A DNA stretch of 64,000 nt from Flavisolibacter longurius (GTDB lineage Bacteria; Bacteroidota; Bacteroidia; Chitinophagales; Chitinophagaceae), in the NCBI GenBank assembly GCA_013327885.1, contig JABUMY010000012.1:124001-188000 (forward strand), given 5' to 3'. The position numbers and the translations under genes are program-made. Positions 51,083 through 60,071 of this stretch are shown piece after piece. The notes under the pieces are model-generated. The model searched no databases. It was not told the DNA's origin and saw nothing but the letters and a program-made list of their open reading frames with translations. Every line of letters starts with the position of its first letter. Position 1 is the first letter of the stretch.

Positions 51083-53401
51083 ATGCGCTTAAAGCAATTC
51101 TGGATCATCGCTTGCTTGCTGCTTTGCTCCTTTGCCTGGAATGCTTGTCTGCACTCTGCAGAGGAAGAGACCCCGTTGCCGGAAGTAGTAAGCTATAACT
51201 TTCACATACGGCCCATCCTGTCGGACAAATGCTTTAAATGCCACGGTCCCGATGTGAGCAAGCTGGAAGCAGGTCTGCGTCTCGACCTGCCCGAACATGC
51301 CTTTGCCCCGTTGAAAGAAACAAAAGGCGCCTATGCGCTGGTTCCCGGTAAGCCCGGCGAATCGGAACTCTACAAACGGGTTGCTTCCACCGACTCTTCT
51401 TACATGATGCCGGTGCCGGAATCGCACCTCGGTGCACTGACGGCTTACGAGATCAAACTGGTGGAAAAATGGATAAAGCAAGGAGCCAAATACGAACCGC
51501 ATTGGGCTTTTATCAAACCTGTAAAAATGGCCTTGCCCCAGGTGGAGAAAAAGGAGTGGCCCAGGAATGCGATTGATTATTTTATCCTGAAAAAGCTGCA
51601 GGAAACAGGGCTGGCGCAAAACGAGATTGCCTCAAATGACCACCTGCTCAAACGGCTTTCTTTTGACCTCACCGGCCTGCCGCCAACCGAAGAAATGATG
51701 GACCGGTTTGTTAAGGATACCAGCAGCAAGAATTATGAAAAGGTGGTGGATGCCTTGCTGCAGTCGAAGCGATACGGTGAAAAAATGGCCGTTCACTGGC
51801 TGGATGTGGCCCGCTATGCAGACAGCTATGGCTACCAGGATGACAATGTGCGGACGCAGTGGGCCTGGCGTGATTGGGTCATTCATGCCTTTAACCAAAA
51901 CATGCCTTACGACCAGTTTCTTACCTGGCAGATCGCCGGCGATCTACTGCCCAACGCCACCAAAGAGCAGGTGCTGGCAACGGCTTTTTTCCGTAACCAT
52001 AAATACACCGAAGAAGGTGGCGTGGTGCCTGAAGAATACCGCGTGGAATACATCATTGATAAAACCAAAACCTACAGCAAAGGACTCCTGGGCTTAACGG
52101 CCGAATGTGCGCAGTGCCACGACCATAAGTACGACCCGATCTCGCAAAAAGAATATTTCCAGTTGTATGCTTTTTTCAACAATACAAAAGAGGTAGGCTA
52201 CGAAGGGGATGTCACCGCATCAAAACCGGCCAAGATGCCGGTGCTGACCATCAGCCAGGCGGAGGTTAGATCAGTGATGAATTATCTAAACCCGAAAGAT
52301 ACCGGCAGCATCCAGGTTTCGGTGATGGGTGACCAGGATACGATACGAAAAACGTATTTGCTTGACCGTGGCTTGTATGACCAGCCGACAGTGGAAGTAA
52401 GGCCGGCCGCCCTGCAAGCGGTGATGACCTTTGACACGGTAAGGCAAAAACGAAACCGGCTGGGACTGGCAGAATGGACCGTGAGCCGCGACAACCCGTT
52501 AACTGCAAGGGTTTTTGTGAACCAGGTGTGGCAGGAGATCTTTGGCCGCGGACTGGTGAAGACAGCAGGTGATTTTGGAATGCAGGGCGAGTTGCCAACA
52601 CACCCCGAACTGCTCGACTGGCTGGCCGTGGATTTTATGGAAAACGGCTGGAACACGAAGCGGTTGATAAAAACCATCGTGATGTCATCAACCTACCGGC
52701 AATCGGCCCGAGTCACGGAAAAAAGCCTGAAAAAAGACCCGGAAAACAAATACCTCTCCCGGGCACCAAGGCTGCGCTTGAAAGCAGAATTTATACGCGA
52801 TATGGTGCTGGGCAGCAGCGGCCTATTAGTAGGAACGATCGGAGGTCCCAGCGTAAAGCCTTACCAGCCCAAAGGCATTTGGGAAGCGGCAACATCGGGC
52901 AGGGGCGAACTGGCTACGTACAAACAAGATAAAGGGGAAGACCTGTACCGGCGCGGCATGTACACGTTTATCAAACTCACAGTGCCGCCACCAGGCATGA
53001 TGCTGTTTGATGCCAGCAACCGCGACCAGTGCGAGGTCAAACGCCTGCAAACCAACACACCGCTCCAGGCCCTTGTGATGATGAATGACCCAACGGTGAT
53101 GGAAGCCTCCCGTGTGCTGGCGCAATCGCTGCTGGAGGAAAAAACAAGCATAGACCAAAAGCTGGCGAAAGCCTTCCGGCGGATACTGTGCAGGCTTCCC
53201 GGCGAAAAGGAAAAACAAATTATCACCACTTATTTTGAAGAGCAGTTGGCCCTTTTCCGGCAGGGAAAGCTCGATGCGGCAACAACACTGAAGGTTGGTG
53301 AATTTCCCCCAAACAATTCCCTTGACAAAGTCACAACAGCGGCGCTGATGAAAACGATCACCCTGCTTTACAACAAGGAAGAAGCCATCATCAAATCCTA
53401 A
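51083..53401 (+). CDS. Planctomycete-type cytochrome c/DUF1549/DUF1553 protein, exported
   Basis: 772 aa. An export signal ends around C22 (SFAWNAC), which might also be a lipidation site. The PSCyt1 heme domain carries C50-F-K-C53-H54. DUF1549 follows, with a second CxxCH at C342-A-Q-C345-H346 (CAQCHDHKYDP), and then DUF1553, which fills the C-terminal half. The family is abundant in Planctomycetes and found in some Bacteroidota; its reaction is unknown, and a periplasmic redox role on carbohydrates is suggested by heme motifs and company. The next gene begins 3 nt after the stop, so the two are co-transcribed. Confidence 0.9.
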   Translation: MRLKQFWIIACLLLCSFAWNACLHSAEEETPLPEVVSYNFHIRPILSDKCFKCHGPDVSKLEAGLRLDLPEHAFAPLKETKGAYALVPGKPGESELYKRVASTDSSYMMPVPESHLGALTAYEIKLVEKWIKQGAKYEPHWAFIKPVKMALPQVEKKEWPRNAIDYFILKKLQETGLAQNEIASNDHLLKRLSFDLTGLPPTEEMMDRFVKDTSSKNYEKVVDALLQSKRYGEKMAVHWLDVARYADSYGYQDDNVRTQWAWRDWVIHAFNQNMPYDQFLTWQIAGDLLPNATKEQVLATAFFRNHKYTEEGGVVPEEYRVEYIIDKTKTYSKGLLGLTAECAQCHDHKYDPISQKEYFQLYAFFNNTKEVGYEGDVTASKPAKMPVLTISQAEVRSVMNYLNPKDTGSIQVSVMGDQDTIRKTYLLDRGLYDQPTVEVRPAALQAVMTFDTVRQKRNRLGLAEWTVSRDNPLTARVFVNQVWQEIFGRGLVKTAGDFGMQGELPTHPELLDWLAVDFMENGWNTKRLIKTIVMSSTYRQSARVTEKSLKKDPENKYLSRAPRLRLKAEFIRDMVLGSSGLLVGTIGGPSVKPYQPKGIWEAATSGRGELATYKQDKGEDLYRRGMYTFIKLTVPPPGMMLFDASNRDQCEVKRLQTNTPLQALVMMNDPTVMEASRVLAQSLLEEKTSIDQKLAKAFRRILCRLPGEKEKQIITTYFEEQLALFRQGKLDAATTLKVGEFPPNNSLDKVTTAALMKTITLLYNKEEAIIKS

Positions 53402-53404
53402 GCC

Positions 53405-54853
53405 ATGGAAAAAGAAGTTTTCGAGCACCACCTCAATATGAACCGGCGGCGGTTTTTATCCCGGTTGAGCCTCGGCATTGGCAGCGTGGCCCTTGGTTCC
53501 CTGCTCATTCCCGACCTGTTCAGCGGAAAACCGGACGAAGAGGCCTTACTCACCGGCTTGCCACATTTTGCCCCAAAGGCAAAACGCATCATTTACCTGT
53601 TTCAAAACGGTGCTCCCTCACAACTCGATCTTTTCGATTACAAGCCAAAACTGCAGGCGATGTTTGGCGAGGACCTGCCGGCTTCCATACGCATGGGTCA
53701 GCGGCTCACCGGCATGACGTCGGAACAAAAGAAATTTCCACTTGCCGGCACTATGTTCAAGTTCGACCAATACGGCCAGTCGAGGGCCTGGTTAAGCGAA
53801 CTCCTGCCCCATACTTCGCGGGTAGTGGATGACCTGTGCTTTATTAAAACCATGTACACGGAAGCCATCAACCACGACCCGGCGCTGACGTTTTTTCAAA
53901 CCGGTGCCCAGGTGGGTAACCGTCCCAGCATGGGCGCCTGGCTCAGTTACGGGCTCGGTAGCGAAAACAAAAATCTGCCGGCTTATTGCGTCCTGCTTTC
54001 CAAAGGAAAAGGAAACGGCCAGGGTGTTTATTCAAAGCTGTGGACAAACGGGTTCCTGGATTCGGTTCACCAGGGCGTACAGTTCAGCAGCGGCGAAAAC
54101 CCGGTGCTTTACCTGGGCAACCACGAAAGCATCGACCAAACCGATCGCCGCAAAATGCTCGATCACCTGGCGGCCCTGAACAACGAAACCTATCAGGAAT
54201 TTGGCGACCCGGAGATCAATGCCAAAGTGCAGCAATACGAGATGGCTTACCGCATGCAAACGGCCGTGCCCGAGATCACGGACCTGCGCAAAGAGCCCGA
54301 GGATATCATCAAATTATACGGACCGGATTGCCTGGTGCCGGGAACCTATGCGGCCAACTGCCTGCTGGCCCGCAAGCTGTCGGAGAACGGTGTTCGCTTT
54401 GTACAACTTTACCACCAGGGTTGGGATGGGCATGGCAACCTGCCGGGTGAAATAAAGGGACAGTGCCTTGATACCGACCAGGCTTCAGCAGCCCTGATAA
54501 CCGACCTCAAACAACGTGGCATGCTGGATGAAACGCTGGTGATCTGGGGCGGTGAATTTGGTCGCACCAACTACTGCCAGGGACCACTGGCCAAAGACAA
54601 TTATGGCAGGGACCACCATCCCCGCTGCTTTACCATCTGGATGGCTGGTGGTGGCATAAAACCCGGCGTGTACGGGGAGACCGATGAATTTGGTTACAAC
54701 ATCGTACAGGATGGCGTACACGTAAATGATTTCCATGCAACGGTTTTACACCTGATGGGATTGGACCATGAAAAGCTAACCTTCAAGCATCTGGGCCGCC
54801 GCTACCGGCTGACTGATGTAGCAGGTAACGTAGTAAAAAAGATCATTGCCTGA
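53405..54853 (+). CDS. DUF1501 protein, Tat-exported, alkaline phosphatase/sulfatase-like fold
   Basis: 482 aa. A twin-arginine signal (MNRRRFLSRLSLGIGSVALGS) starts at residue 12; initiation at 53438 is therefore also possible. The DUF1501 domain belongs to the alkaline phosphatase-like superfamily: YLFQNGAPSQLDLFDYKP, YHQGWDGHGN, LVIWGGEFGRTNY, GRDHHPRCFTIWMAGGGIKPG. These proteins are nearly always encoded beside DUF1549/DUF1553 cytochromes, as here, with a 3-nt gap. No enzyme activity is established for the family. The metal-like ligands (D, H, H) appear intact. Confidence 0.9.
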   Translation: MEKEVFEHHLNMNRRRFLSRLSLGIGSVALGSLLIPDLFSGKPDEEALLTGLPHFAPKAKRIIYLFQNGAPSQLDLFDYKPKLQAMFGEDLPASIRMGQRLTGMTSEQKKFPLAGTMFKFDQYGQSRAWLSELLPHTSRVVDDLCFIKTMYTEAINHDPALTFFQTGAQVGNRPSMGAWLSYGLGSENKNLPAYCVLLSKGKGNGQGVYSKLWTNGFLDSVHQGVQFSSGENPVLYLGNHESIDQTDRRKMLDHLAALNNETYQEFGDPEINAKVQQYEMAYRMQTAVPEITDLRKEPEDIIKLYGPDCLVPGTYAANCLLARKLSENGVRFVQLYHQGWDGHGNLPGEIKGQCLDTDQASAALITDLKQRGMLDETLVIWGGEFGRTNYCQGPLAKDNYGRDHHPRCFTIWMAGGGIKPGVYGETDEFGYNIVQDGVHVNDFHATVLHLMGLDHEKLTFKHLGRRYRLTDVAGNVVKKIIA

Positions 54854-54872
54854 CGAACCCAAAAATAGATAT

Positions 54873-55901
54873 ATGCACCGCCGCCATTTTCTGAAAAACA
54901 CCACCATGGGATTAACCGGCTTTCTGCTGTCGCCCCATGCCTTTTTAAAAGAAGACATTGTATTAGGACACAATAAAAAGCGCTACCGCCTTGACAAGGA
55001 GTGGAGCAAGGCCGATGTAGCCCGTTACCCCGTAAAGGATTGCCACGAGATGGTGCAGGACCAAAAAGGCCGTATTCTTTTGCTGACAAACGAAGCAAAG
55101 AACAATGTATTGATCTACGATAAAAAGGGCCGCCTCTTGCAAACCTGGGGAACAGACTATCCCGGTGCACACGGCCTGACTTTGTTCAATGAGAACGGTA
55201 CCGATGTGTTGTTCATTAGCGACAATGAACGTCACCAGGTGATCAAAACAACCATCGATGGCAAAGTGTTATTAACGCTGAACTATCCCAAAGAAACAGG
55301 GCAGTACACAAAAGCGGAAGAATTTGTTCCTACGGAAACAAGCATTGCCTCCAATGGCGACATTTACGTAGTAGATGGCTATGGCAAGGACTTCGTGATC
55401 CAGTATGATGCGCAGGGTCGGTATATCCGGCATTTTGGTGGCCGGGGAGAAGGCGATGCCTTCCTGCACAACGCCCATGGTATTTGTGTGGATACCCGCA
55501 ACAAAGAAAAGCCGTCGCTGGTGGTTACCTCCCGCATGCAGAATGCTTTTAAGCGCTACACCATGACGGGTGACTATATCGAAACCATTGCCATGCCCGG
55601 CGCATGGGTTTGCCGTCCGGTGATCAGGGGCGATCATTTGTATGCGGCCGTGCTGCAAAGCCAGTCTTCACAATGGAAGCAGTCCGGTTTTGTTACTATC
55701 CTTGACAAAGATTTTAAGGTTATCTCAAACCTTGGCGGTTCTGTTCCTGATTACAGCTCCGGTAGTCTTGGCGAAATGCAACAGGCGGAAAAAGTATTTG
55801 CCTACCCTCACGACGTTTGTGTTGACGACGAAGAGTGCCTTTACGTAGCGCAATGGAACTCCGGCAAGGTGTATCCGTATAAATTAACCCCGGTTGTTTA
55901 A
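54873..55901 (+). CDS. Exported NHL-type six-bladed beta-propeller protein
   Basis: 342 aa. A twin-arginine leader (MHRRHFLKNTTMGLTGFLLS) comes first. Six propeller blades follow, with repeats such as GAHGLTLFNENGTDVLFISD, IASNGDIYVVDGYG, HNAHGICVDTRN and YPHDVCVDDEECLYVAQWN. Related propellers include peptidylglycine alpha-amidating lyase-like and SMP-30-like folds, but no catalytic set can be assigned. ATG 54873 is chosen; an in-frame TTG at 54846 overlaps the previous gene. It is part of the four-gene cytochrome cluster, 19 nt after DUF1501 and 29 nt before the membrane cytochrome. Confidence 0.85.
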   Translation: MHRRHFLKNTTMGLTGFLLSPHAFLKEDIVLGHNKKRYRLDKEWSKADVARYPVKDCHEMVQDQKGRILLLTNEAKNNVLIYDKKGRLLQTWGTDYPGAHGLTLFNENGTDVLFISDNERHQVIKTTIDGKVLLTLNYPKETGQYTKAEEFVPTETSIASNGDIYVVDGYGKDFVIQYDAQGRYIRHFGGRGEGDAFLHNAHGICVDTRNKEKPSLVVTSRMQNAFKRYTMTGDYIETIAMPGAWVCRPVIRGDHLYAAVLQSQSSQWKQSGFVTILDKDFKVISNLGGSVPDYSSGSLGEMQQAEKVFAYPHDVCVDDEECLYVAQWNSGKVYPYKLTPVV

Positions 55902-55930
55902 TCCTTTTTTCGTTTACGAATTGAACCTAC

Positions 55931-58078
55931 ATGCAGCGCTGGAAGACCATTCTTTTTAATGTTAGTTTTTCGCTGAATTGCCTGCTACTTTTCCTGGTGC
56001 TTTTTGAGCAGCACTTGCAGGTGCCGGTATGGCTGCAGGTGGTGGGCCGCATGCATCCCCTTATCCTGCATTTTCCCATCGTGTTATTGGTGCTTGCCGT
56101 GTTTTGGGAGTTGCTGCCACGCAGGCAAAAAGCAGAATCAACAGAGACTGCCAGCATTGGCGACCCCCTTTTGCTAGCCGCTGCGCTTTCTTCGGTGCTA
56201 ACCTCTCTTATCGGCCTGTTTCTTTCCCGCGAAGATGGCTACGAGCCCACCGTTCTTCTCTGGCACAAATGGGGTGGTGTATTGATCTCTTTCCTGGCCC
56301 TGGTATGGTTTGCCTTTCGCCGGCAGGTGCGCCAGGTAAAAGGCTTGATGGTAACAACCGCCATGCTTGGCCTGTCCGGCATTGTTATAACCGGTCACCA
56401 GGGCGCCAACATCACCCATGGCGAAAATTTCCTGCTGGCGCCGTTGTCGACCGAAGCAGAAAAACCAACTGTGTTGCTCGACGATGCCGCAGTGTTTACT
56501 CACATGGTCAAACCGATTTTGGAAGCCAAATGCACCGGTTGTCATAACCAGCAAAAAGCCAAAGGTGAGCTCCTGATGGAAACGGAAGCCGCCTTGTTAA
56601 AAGGAGGCAAATCCGGCGTTTTGTGGGATACGTCCGAAAAAGATTTGGGCCTGTTATTTCAACGGCTGCACCTGCCGCTGGAAAATAAAAAGCACATGCC
56701 GCCAAAAGGCAAACCACAACTGACAGAAGAAGAAATTTTCATTCTTACCCATTGGGTGAGACGTGGTGCTGATTTCAAACAAAAAGTGCGGGACCTGCCG
56801 GAAGGGGATACGCTGCGGGCAGTGGCGGCTTCTCTTTTTTCCACCATCGAAACCGATAACTATGCCTTTGCCCCGGCGGATGAATCCCTGGTGAAAAAAT
56901 TAAACACACCGTATTGTGTCATCACACCTTTGTCGGCCGGGTCGCCGGCGCTGAATGTAGAATTTTTCAGCGCAATGAAATTTGATGTAGCGAAACTAAT
57001 AGACCTGTTGGAAATAAAAGAACAGGTGGTGGCACTGAACCTGAATAAAATGCCGCTGAAAGATGCCGACCTGGCCATTGTTTCGCAATTCAAAAACCTG
57101 CGCAAGCTAAATCTTTCTTTTACGTCCATCACCGGCGCTAACCTTTCGCAACTAGCGGCCTTGCCCGAGCTCCGGCAACTTTCGCTTGCCGGCACGGCGG
57201 TAAAGTGGACGCAGCTTCAACCATTGTTGGCAATGCCAAAGTTGTCAAAACTTTTTCTTTGGAATACGGCTATCGGTCCAACGGAAATGGCAAAAGCTGC
57301 TGTGCAATTCAAGAACATTTCGTTTGATGCCGGTTACAAAGGCGACACCGTTGTCCTGAAACTAAACCCGCCACTCCTCGAAAACGAAGAGCAGATCATT
57401 ACAGAGCCGGTTGCCTTAAAACTCAAACACTATGTAAAAGATGTTTCGATACGGTACACCACCGATGGTTCGGAACCCGACAGCCTTTCTTCGCCGGTGT
57501 ACAAGGATGATTTTGTGATTGACAAAAACGTATTCATAAAAGCCAAAGCCTTTAAAAAGGGCTGGCTTAGCAGTGATGTAACAGAACGCCGCTTCTTTAA
57601 AACAGGCTTTAAGCCGGACACCATCCTGTTGACAAAAGCGCCGGACCCTTTGTACAAAGGCGATGGTGGAAAAACCCTGATCGATGCGCAAAAAGGCGAC
57701 ATGAATTTCAGAAGCGGCCGCTGGATCGGATTTAAAGATGATCCGCTTACGGCGACCCTGCAGTATAAAAAGCCGGTTACTGTTTCGTCCGTCAGTATCA
57801 GTTCACTGGTTGATATTGGTTCGTACATCATGCCACCGGCGCAGGTGGAGGTATGGGGCGGTAACACAGCTTCAAATCTACGCTTGCTGAAAAGTTTAAG
57901 CCCCGACCAACCAAAAGAACAAATGCCGAACGCCATCCGCGATTACGAGGTGAGGTTTGATCCCGCTACGGTACAAGTAGTAAAAATTGTGGTGACCCCG
58001 GTGCCAAAGCTTCCCGCCTGGCATCCCGGAAAAGGGGAGAAGGCCTGGATATTTTTGGATGAGATTTTTCTGAATTAA
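55931..58078 (+). CDS. Membrane protein with cytochrome c, leucine-rich repeat, chitobiase-like and C-terminal sandwich domains
   Basis: 715 aa. The first 155 residues hold about four membrane helices (DUF2231-like, MHPLILHFPIVLLVLAVFWEL). A PSCyt1 heme domain carries C201-T-G-C204-H205 and the closing ILTHWVRRGADF. A short leucine-rich region (about 350-450, LRKLNLSFTSITGANLSQL) follows. Next comes a chitobiase/hexosaminidase C-terminal-like domain (VSIRYTTDGSEPDSLSSPVY). A last beta-sandwich resembles discoidin-type binding domains (GRWIGFKDDPLTATLQYKK). It probably anchors the cluster's redox chain in the inner membrane while presenting a carbohydrate-facing periplasmic part; this is inference. 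A terminator follows. Confidence 0.87.
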   Translation: MQRWKTILFNVSFSLNCLLLFLVLFEQHLQVPVWLQVVGRMHPLILHFPIVLLVLAVFWELLPRRQKAESTETASIGDPLLLAAALSSVLTSLIGLFLSREDGYEPTVLLWHKWGGVLISFLALVWFAFRRQVRQVKGLMVTTAMLGLSGIVITGHQGANITHGENFLLAPLSTEAEKPTVLLDDAAVFTHMVKPILEAKCTGCHNQQKAKGELLMETEAALLKGGKSGVLWDTSEKDLGLLFQRLHLPLENKKHMPPKGKPQLTEEEIFILTHWVRRGADFKQKVRDLPEGDTLRAVAASLFSTIETDNYAFAPADESLVKKLNTPYCVITPLSAGSPALNVEFFSAMKFDVAKLIDLLEIKEQVVALNLNKMPLKDADLAIVSQFKNLRKLNLSFTSITGANLSQLAALPELRQLSLAGTAVKWTQLQPLLAMPKLSKLFLWNTAIGPTEMAKAAVQFKNISFDAGYKGDTVVLKLNPPLLENEEQIITEPVALKLKHYVKDVSIRYTTDGSEPDSLSSPVYKDDFVIDKNVFIKAKAFKKGWLSSDVTERRFFKTGFKPDTILLTKAPDPLYKGDGGKTLIDAQKGDMNFRSGRWIGFKDDPLTATLQYKKPVTVSSVSISSLVDIGSYIMPPAQVEVWGGNTASNLRLLKSLSPDQPKEQMPNAIRDYEVRFDPATVQVVKIVVTPVPKLPAWHPGKGEKAWIFLDEIFLN

Positions 58079-58199
58079 AAGGGTTTAATGAAATGGGAAA
58101 TGCATGATCGTGAAAATGATTTGTTGCAGATGTAAATGCTTATTCAACGCAGCAATTGCCGTTACTTTTTTAAGAAACAATCATTGTGAAAAAATATAA

Positions 58200-58236
58200 A
58201 AGGCCCCGATGATCTTTCACAGGGGCCTTATTTTTT
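58200..58236. terminator. Bidirectional intrinsic terminator
   Basis: Stem AAGGCCCC (58200-58207) and GGGGCCTT (58222-58229), loop 14 nt, then A and six T. It lies between the convergent cytochrome gene (+) and the GlcG-like gene (-). Confidence 0.85.
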
Positions 58237-58277
58237 ACCATATTTCGGAAACGAAACTTCTTTATTGGTTTGAACTT

Positions 58278-58679
58278 TTAGCCAAGTGCCTCAACACCGG
58301 CCATGGCAACGGTGTGGTCATTTTCTACCGTGCTTCCCGATACGCCAATGGCGCCGACGATGGTTCCTTCGCTGTTTTTGATGGGCACACCGCCGGGGAA
58401 AGTGATCAGTCCTGTATTAGAATGTTCAATGTTATACAAAGAACCACCGGGCTGCGACAGCTTGCCGATTTCGCCTGTGTTCATATCAAAAAAGCGGGCT
58501 GTTTTTGCTTTGCGTATGGCAATGTCCACAGAGCCCAGCCAGGCACCGTCCATGCGGGCAAATCCTACGAGGTTGGCACCGGCATCCACCACGGCGATAT
58601 TCATTTTTAATCCTAGTTCCGTTGATTTTTCAATTGCTGCTTTAATGGCGCTTTGTGCCTGGTTAAGTGTAACGTTCAT
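58278..58679 (-). CDS. GlcG/HbpS-like (PduO C-terminal-type) protein
   Basis: 133 aa, the whole length of the GlcG/HbpS family domain. Typical segments are [55 protein letters not shown] and [20 protein letters not shown]. Members bind heme or cobalamin-related ligands, or are accessory proteins of glycolate and diol catabolism; no signal peptide is present. It may be co-transcribed with the LacI regulator 134 nt upstream. Its role here is unclear. Confidence 0.9.
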   Translation of the reverse strand: MNVTLNQAQSAIKAAIEKSTELGLKMNIAVVDAGANLVGFARMDGAWLGSVDIAIRKAKTARFFDMNTGEIGKLSQPGGSLYNIEHSNTGLITFPGGVPIKNSEGTIVGAIGVSGSTVENDHTVAMAGVEALG

Positions 58680-58813
58680 CTTCTTACAATTTTAGTAACT
58701 AAAGATAGGCAACAAGACCGTGAGTAGTTCGGTAAGAAAACGTCTGTCTTTTATACAAGTGATTTCATGAATAGCAGCAAAATAAGCTTCTTGCTTATGT
58801 TATTCCTGCATTG

Positions 58814-59827
58814 TTACAAACCCGTTGATAAGCGGCAGTGCAGTTCAGACGGCAACACAATGTCTTCTTCCTGCCACTGGTAATTTTGCTTGCCCAACGC
58901 ATGGAATAGAACGGTAGCCGCCTTTTTGCCCATGGCAAAAGCCGGTTGGGTGATGGTGGTAAGGGCCGGATTTAAAACGGGTGCAGTGGAAAGGTTGGAG
59001 AAGGCAATGACCTTTACATCACCGGGCATCGTTACTCCCAGTTCGGCACAAACAAGGTAAAAAGGGGTGATGAGCTTCTCAACCGAGGCAATCACGCCGT
59101 CGGGTCGTTGTGGCCCTTTCATAAGGGCGGAAAGAATCGTTCTGTTTTCTTCTGCCTGATCGGTACAGGGAACCACCAGGCGTTGCTGTTCGGCTGTTTG
59201 CGAAGCTCCCAGGGCGGCTTTGTAGCCATTCAGCCGGTTGACGTTGATATCGAGTTCTTGCGAGATGGAAAGAAAAGCAATGCGGCGGCAACCTTGCGCC
59301 AACAGGTGTTGCGTGGCCAGGTAACCGCATTCAAAATCATTTGTTCGCACTTTGGCCGATTGAATACCGGCAAGGGCACGGTCGAAAAAAACAACGGGGA
59401 CATGGGCCGCCTGCAGTTCCTCTATCGATTCGGTGGAACAGGAGGTTGCCGACACGGATAGCAACACGCCGTCCACTCTTCCGTTCTTGCATTCTTCCAG
59501 GATCTTTTTTTCTTTTTCCGCGCTTTCATAGGTCAGGTAGATCAATACGTGGTAGCCTTTCTGCTGCGCAACTTCTTCAATGCCTTTGATGGCTTGCGAA
59601 AAAAACGAATCGGCTACTTCGGGAATCACCACGGCAATGGTGTTGCTCTTTTTTCGCCGCAGGCTGCTGGCATACGGGTTGGGTGTGTAGTGCAGCTTTT
59701 TTGCCAGGGCCAATACTCTTTCCTTTGTTTCGCCGCTGATCTCGTAGCTGTCTTTCAGGGCTTTTGATACCGTCCCGATTGACAGGTTAAGCTCGTTGGC
59801 AAGCAGGCGAATGGTGACAGGGTTCAT
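58814..59827 (-). CDS. LacI-family transcriptional regulator
   Basis: 337 aa. The N-terminal helix-turn-helix and hinge are typical (TIRLLANELNLSIGTVSKAL, YTPNPYASSLRRKKSN). A periplasmic-binding-protein-like sensor domain follows (IAVVIPEVADSFFSQAIKGI, GVIASVEKLITPFY). The gene is divergent from myo-inositol oxygenase, and a LacI-type operator lies 33 nt upstream of its start (59860-59873), so it may repress itself and perhaps the oxygenase. Ligand unknown; inositol, glucuronate or a related sugar is a guess from the neighbour. Confidence 0.92.
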   Translation of the reverse strand: MNPVTIRLLANELNLSIGTVSKALKDSYEISGETKERVLALAKKLHYTPNPYASSLRRKKSNTIAVVIPEVADSFFSQAIKGIEEVAQQKGYHVLIYLTYESAEKEKKILEECKNGRVDGVLLSVSATSCSTESIEELQAAHVPVVFFDRALAGIQSAKVRTNDFECGYLATQHLLAQGCRRIAFLSISQELDINVNRLNGYKAALGASQTAEQQRLVVPCTDQAEENRTILSALMKGPQRPDGVIASVEKLITPFYLVCAELGVTMPGDVKVIAFSNLSTAPVLNPALTTITQPAFAMGKKAATVLFHALGKQNYQWQEEDIVLPSELHCRLSTGL

Positions 59828-59859
59828 ACAGCAGCGTATCTTTTTTTAGAAGGTCTTTT

Positions 59860-59873
59860 CGAAAACGGTTTCG
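59860..59873. promoter_or_regulatory. LacI-family operator
   Basis: CGAAAACGGTTTCG is palindromic at 12 of 14 positions with the central CG typical of LacI/GalR operators. It lies 33 nt upstream of the LacI start codon. Confidence 0.65.
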
Positions 59874-59893
59874 TGAATAAAGTTTTGTCCCTT

Positions 59894-59929
59894 GACTCTA
59901 GTCTGGCCAAAAAAGATGACTTTAGTCAT
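59894..59929. promoter_or_regulatory. Tandem palindromes GACT(C/T)TAGTC in the lacI-MIOX intergenic region
   Basis: GACTCTAGTC (59894-59903) and GACTTTAGTC (59918-59927, extended to ATGACTTTAGTCAT) are inverted repeats with centres 24 bp apart, a little over two helical turns. They are about 143-178 nt upstream of the oxygenase ATG. The binding protein is unknown. Confidence 0.45.
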
Positions 59930-60071
59930 GTTATTACCGCACAGATTTCGACATTGCTTGTTATGTATTTGCCGCTTATTATCGCCACTAAAAATGACCG
60001 TGTAAGTCTCTGCCGGCAACATCGCTTTTGTGCGTTCGTTTTTTATTCAGGAACAATTTAAAACTTTTTTT

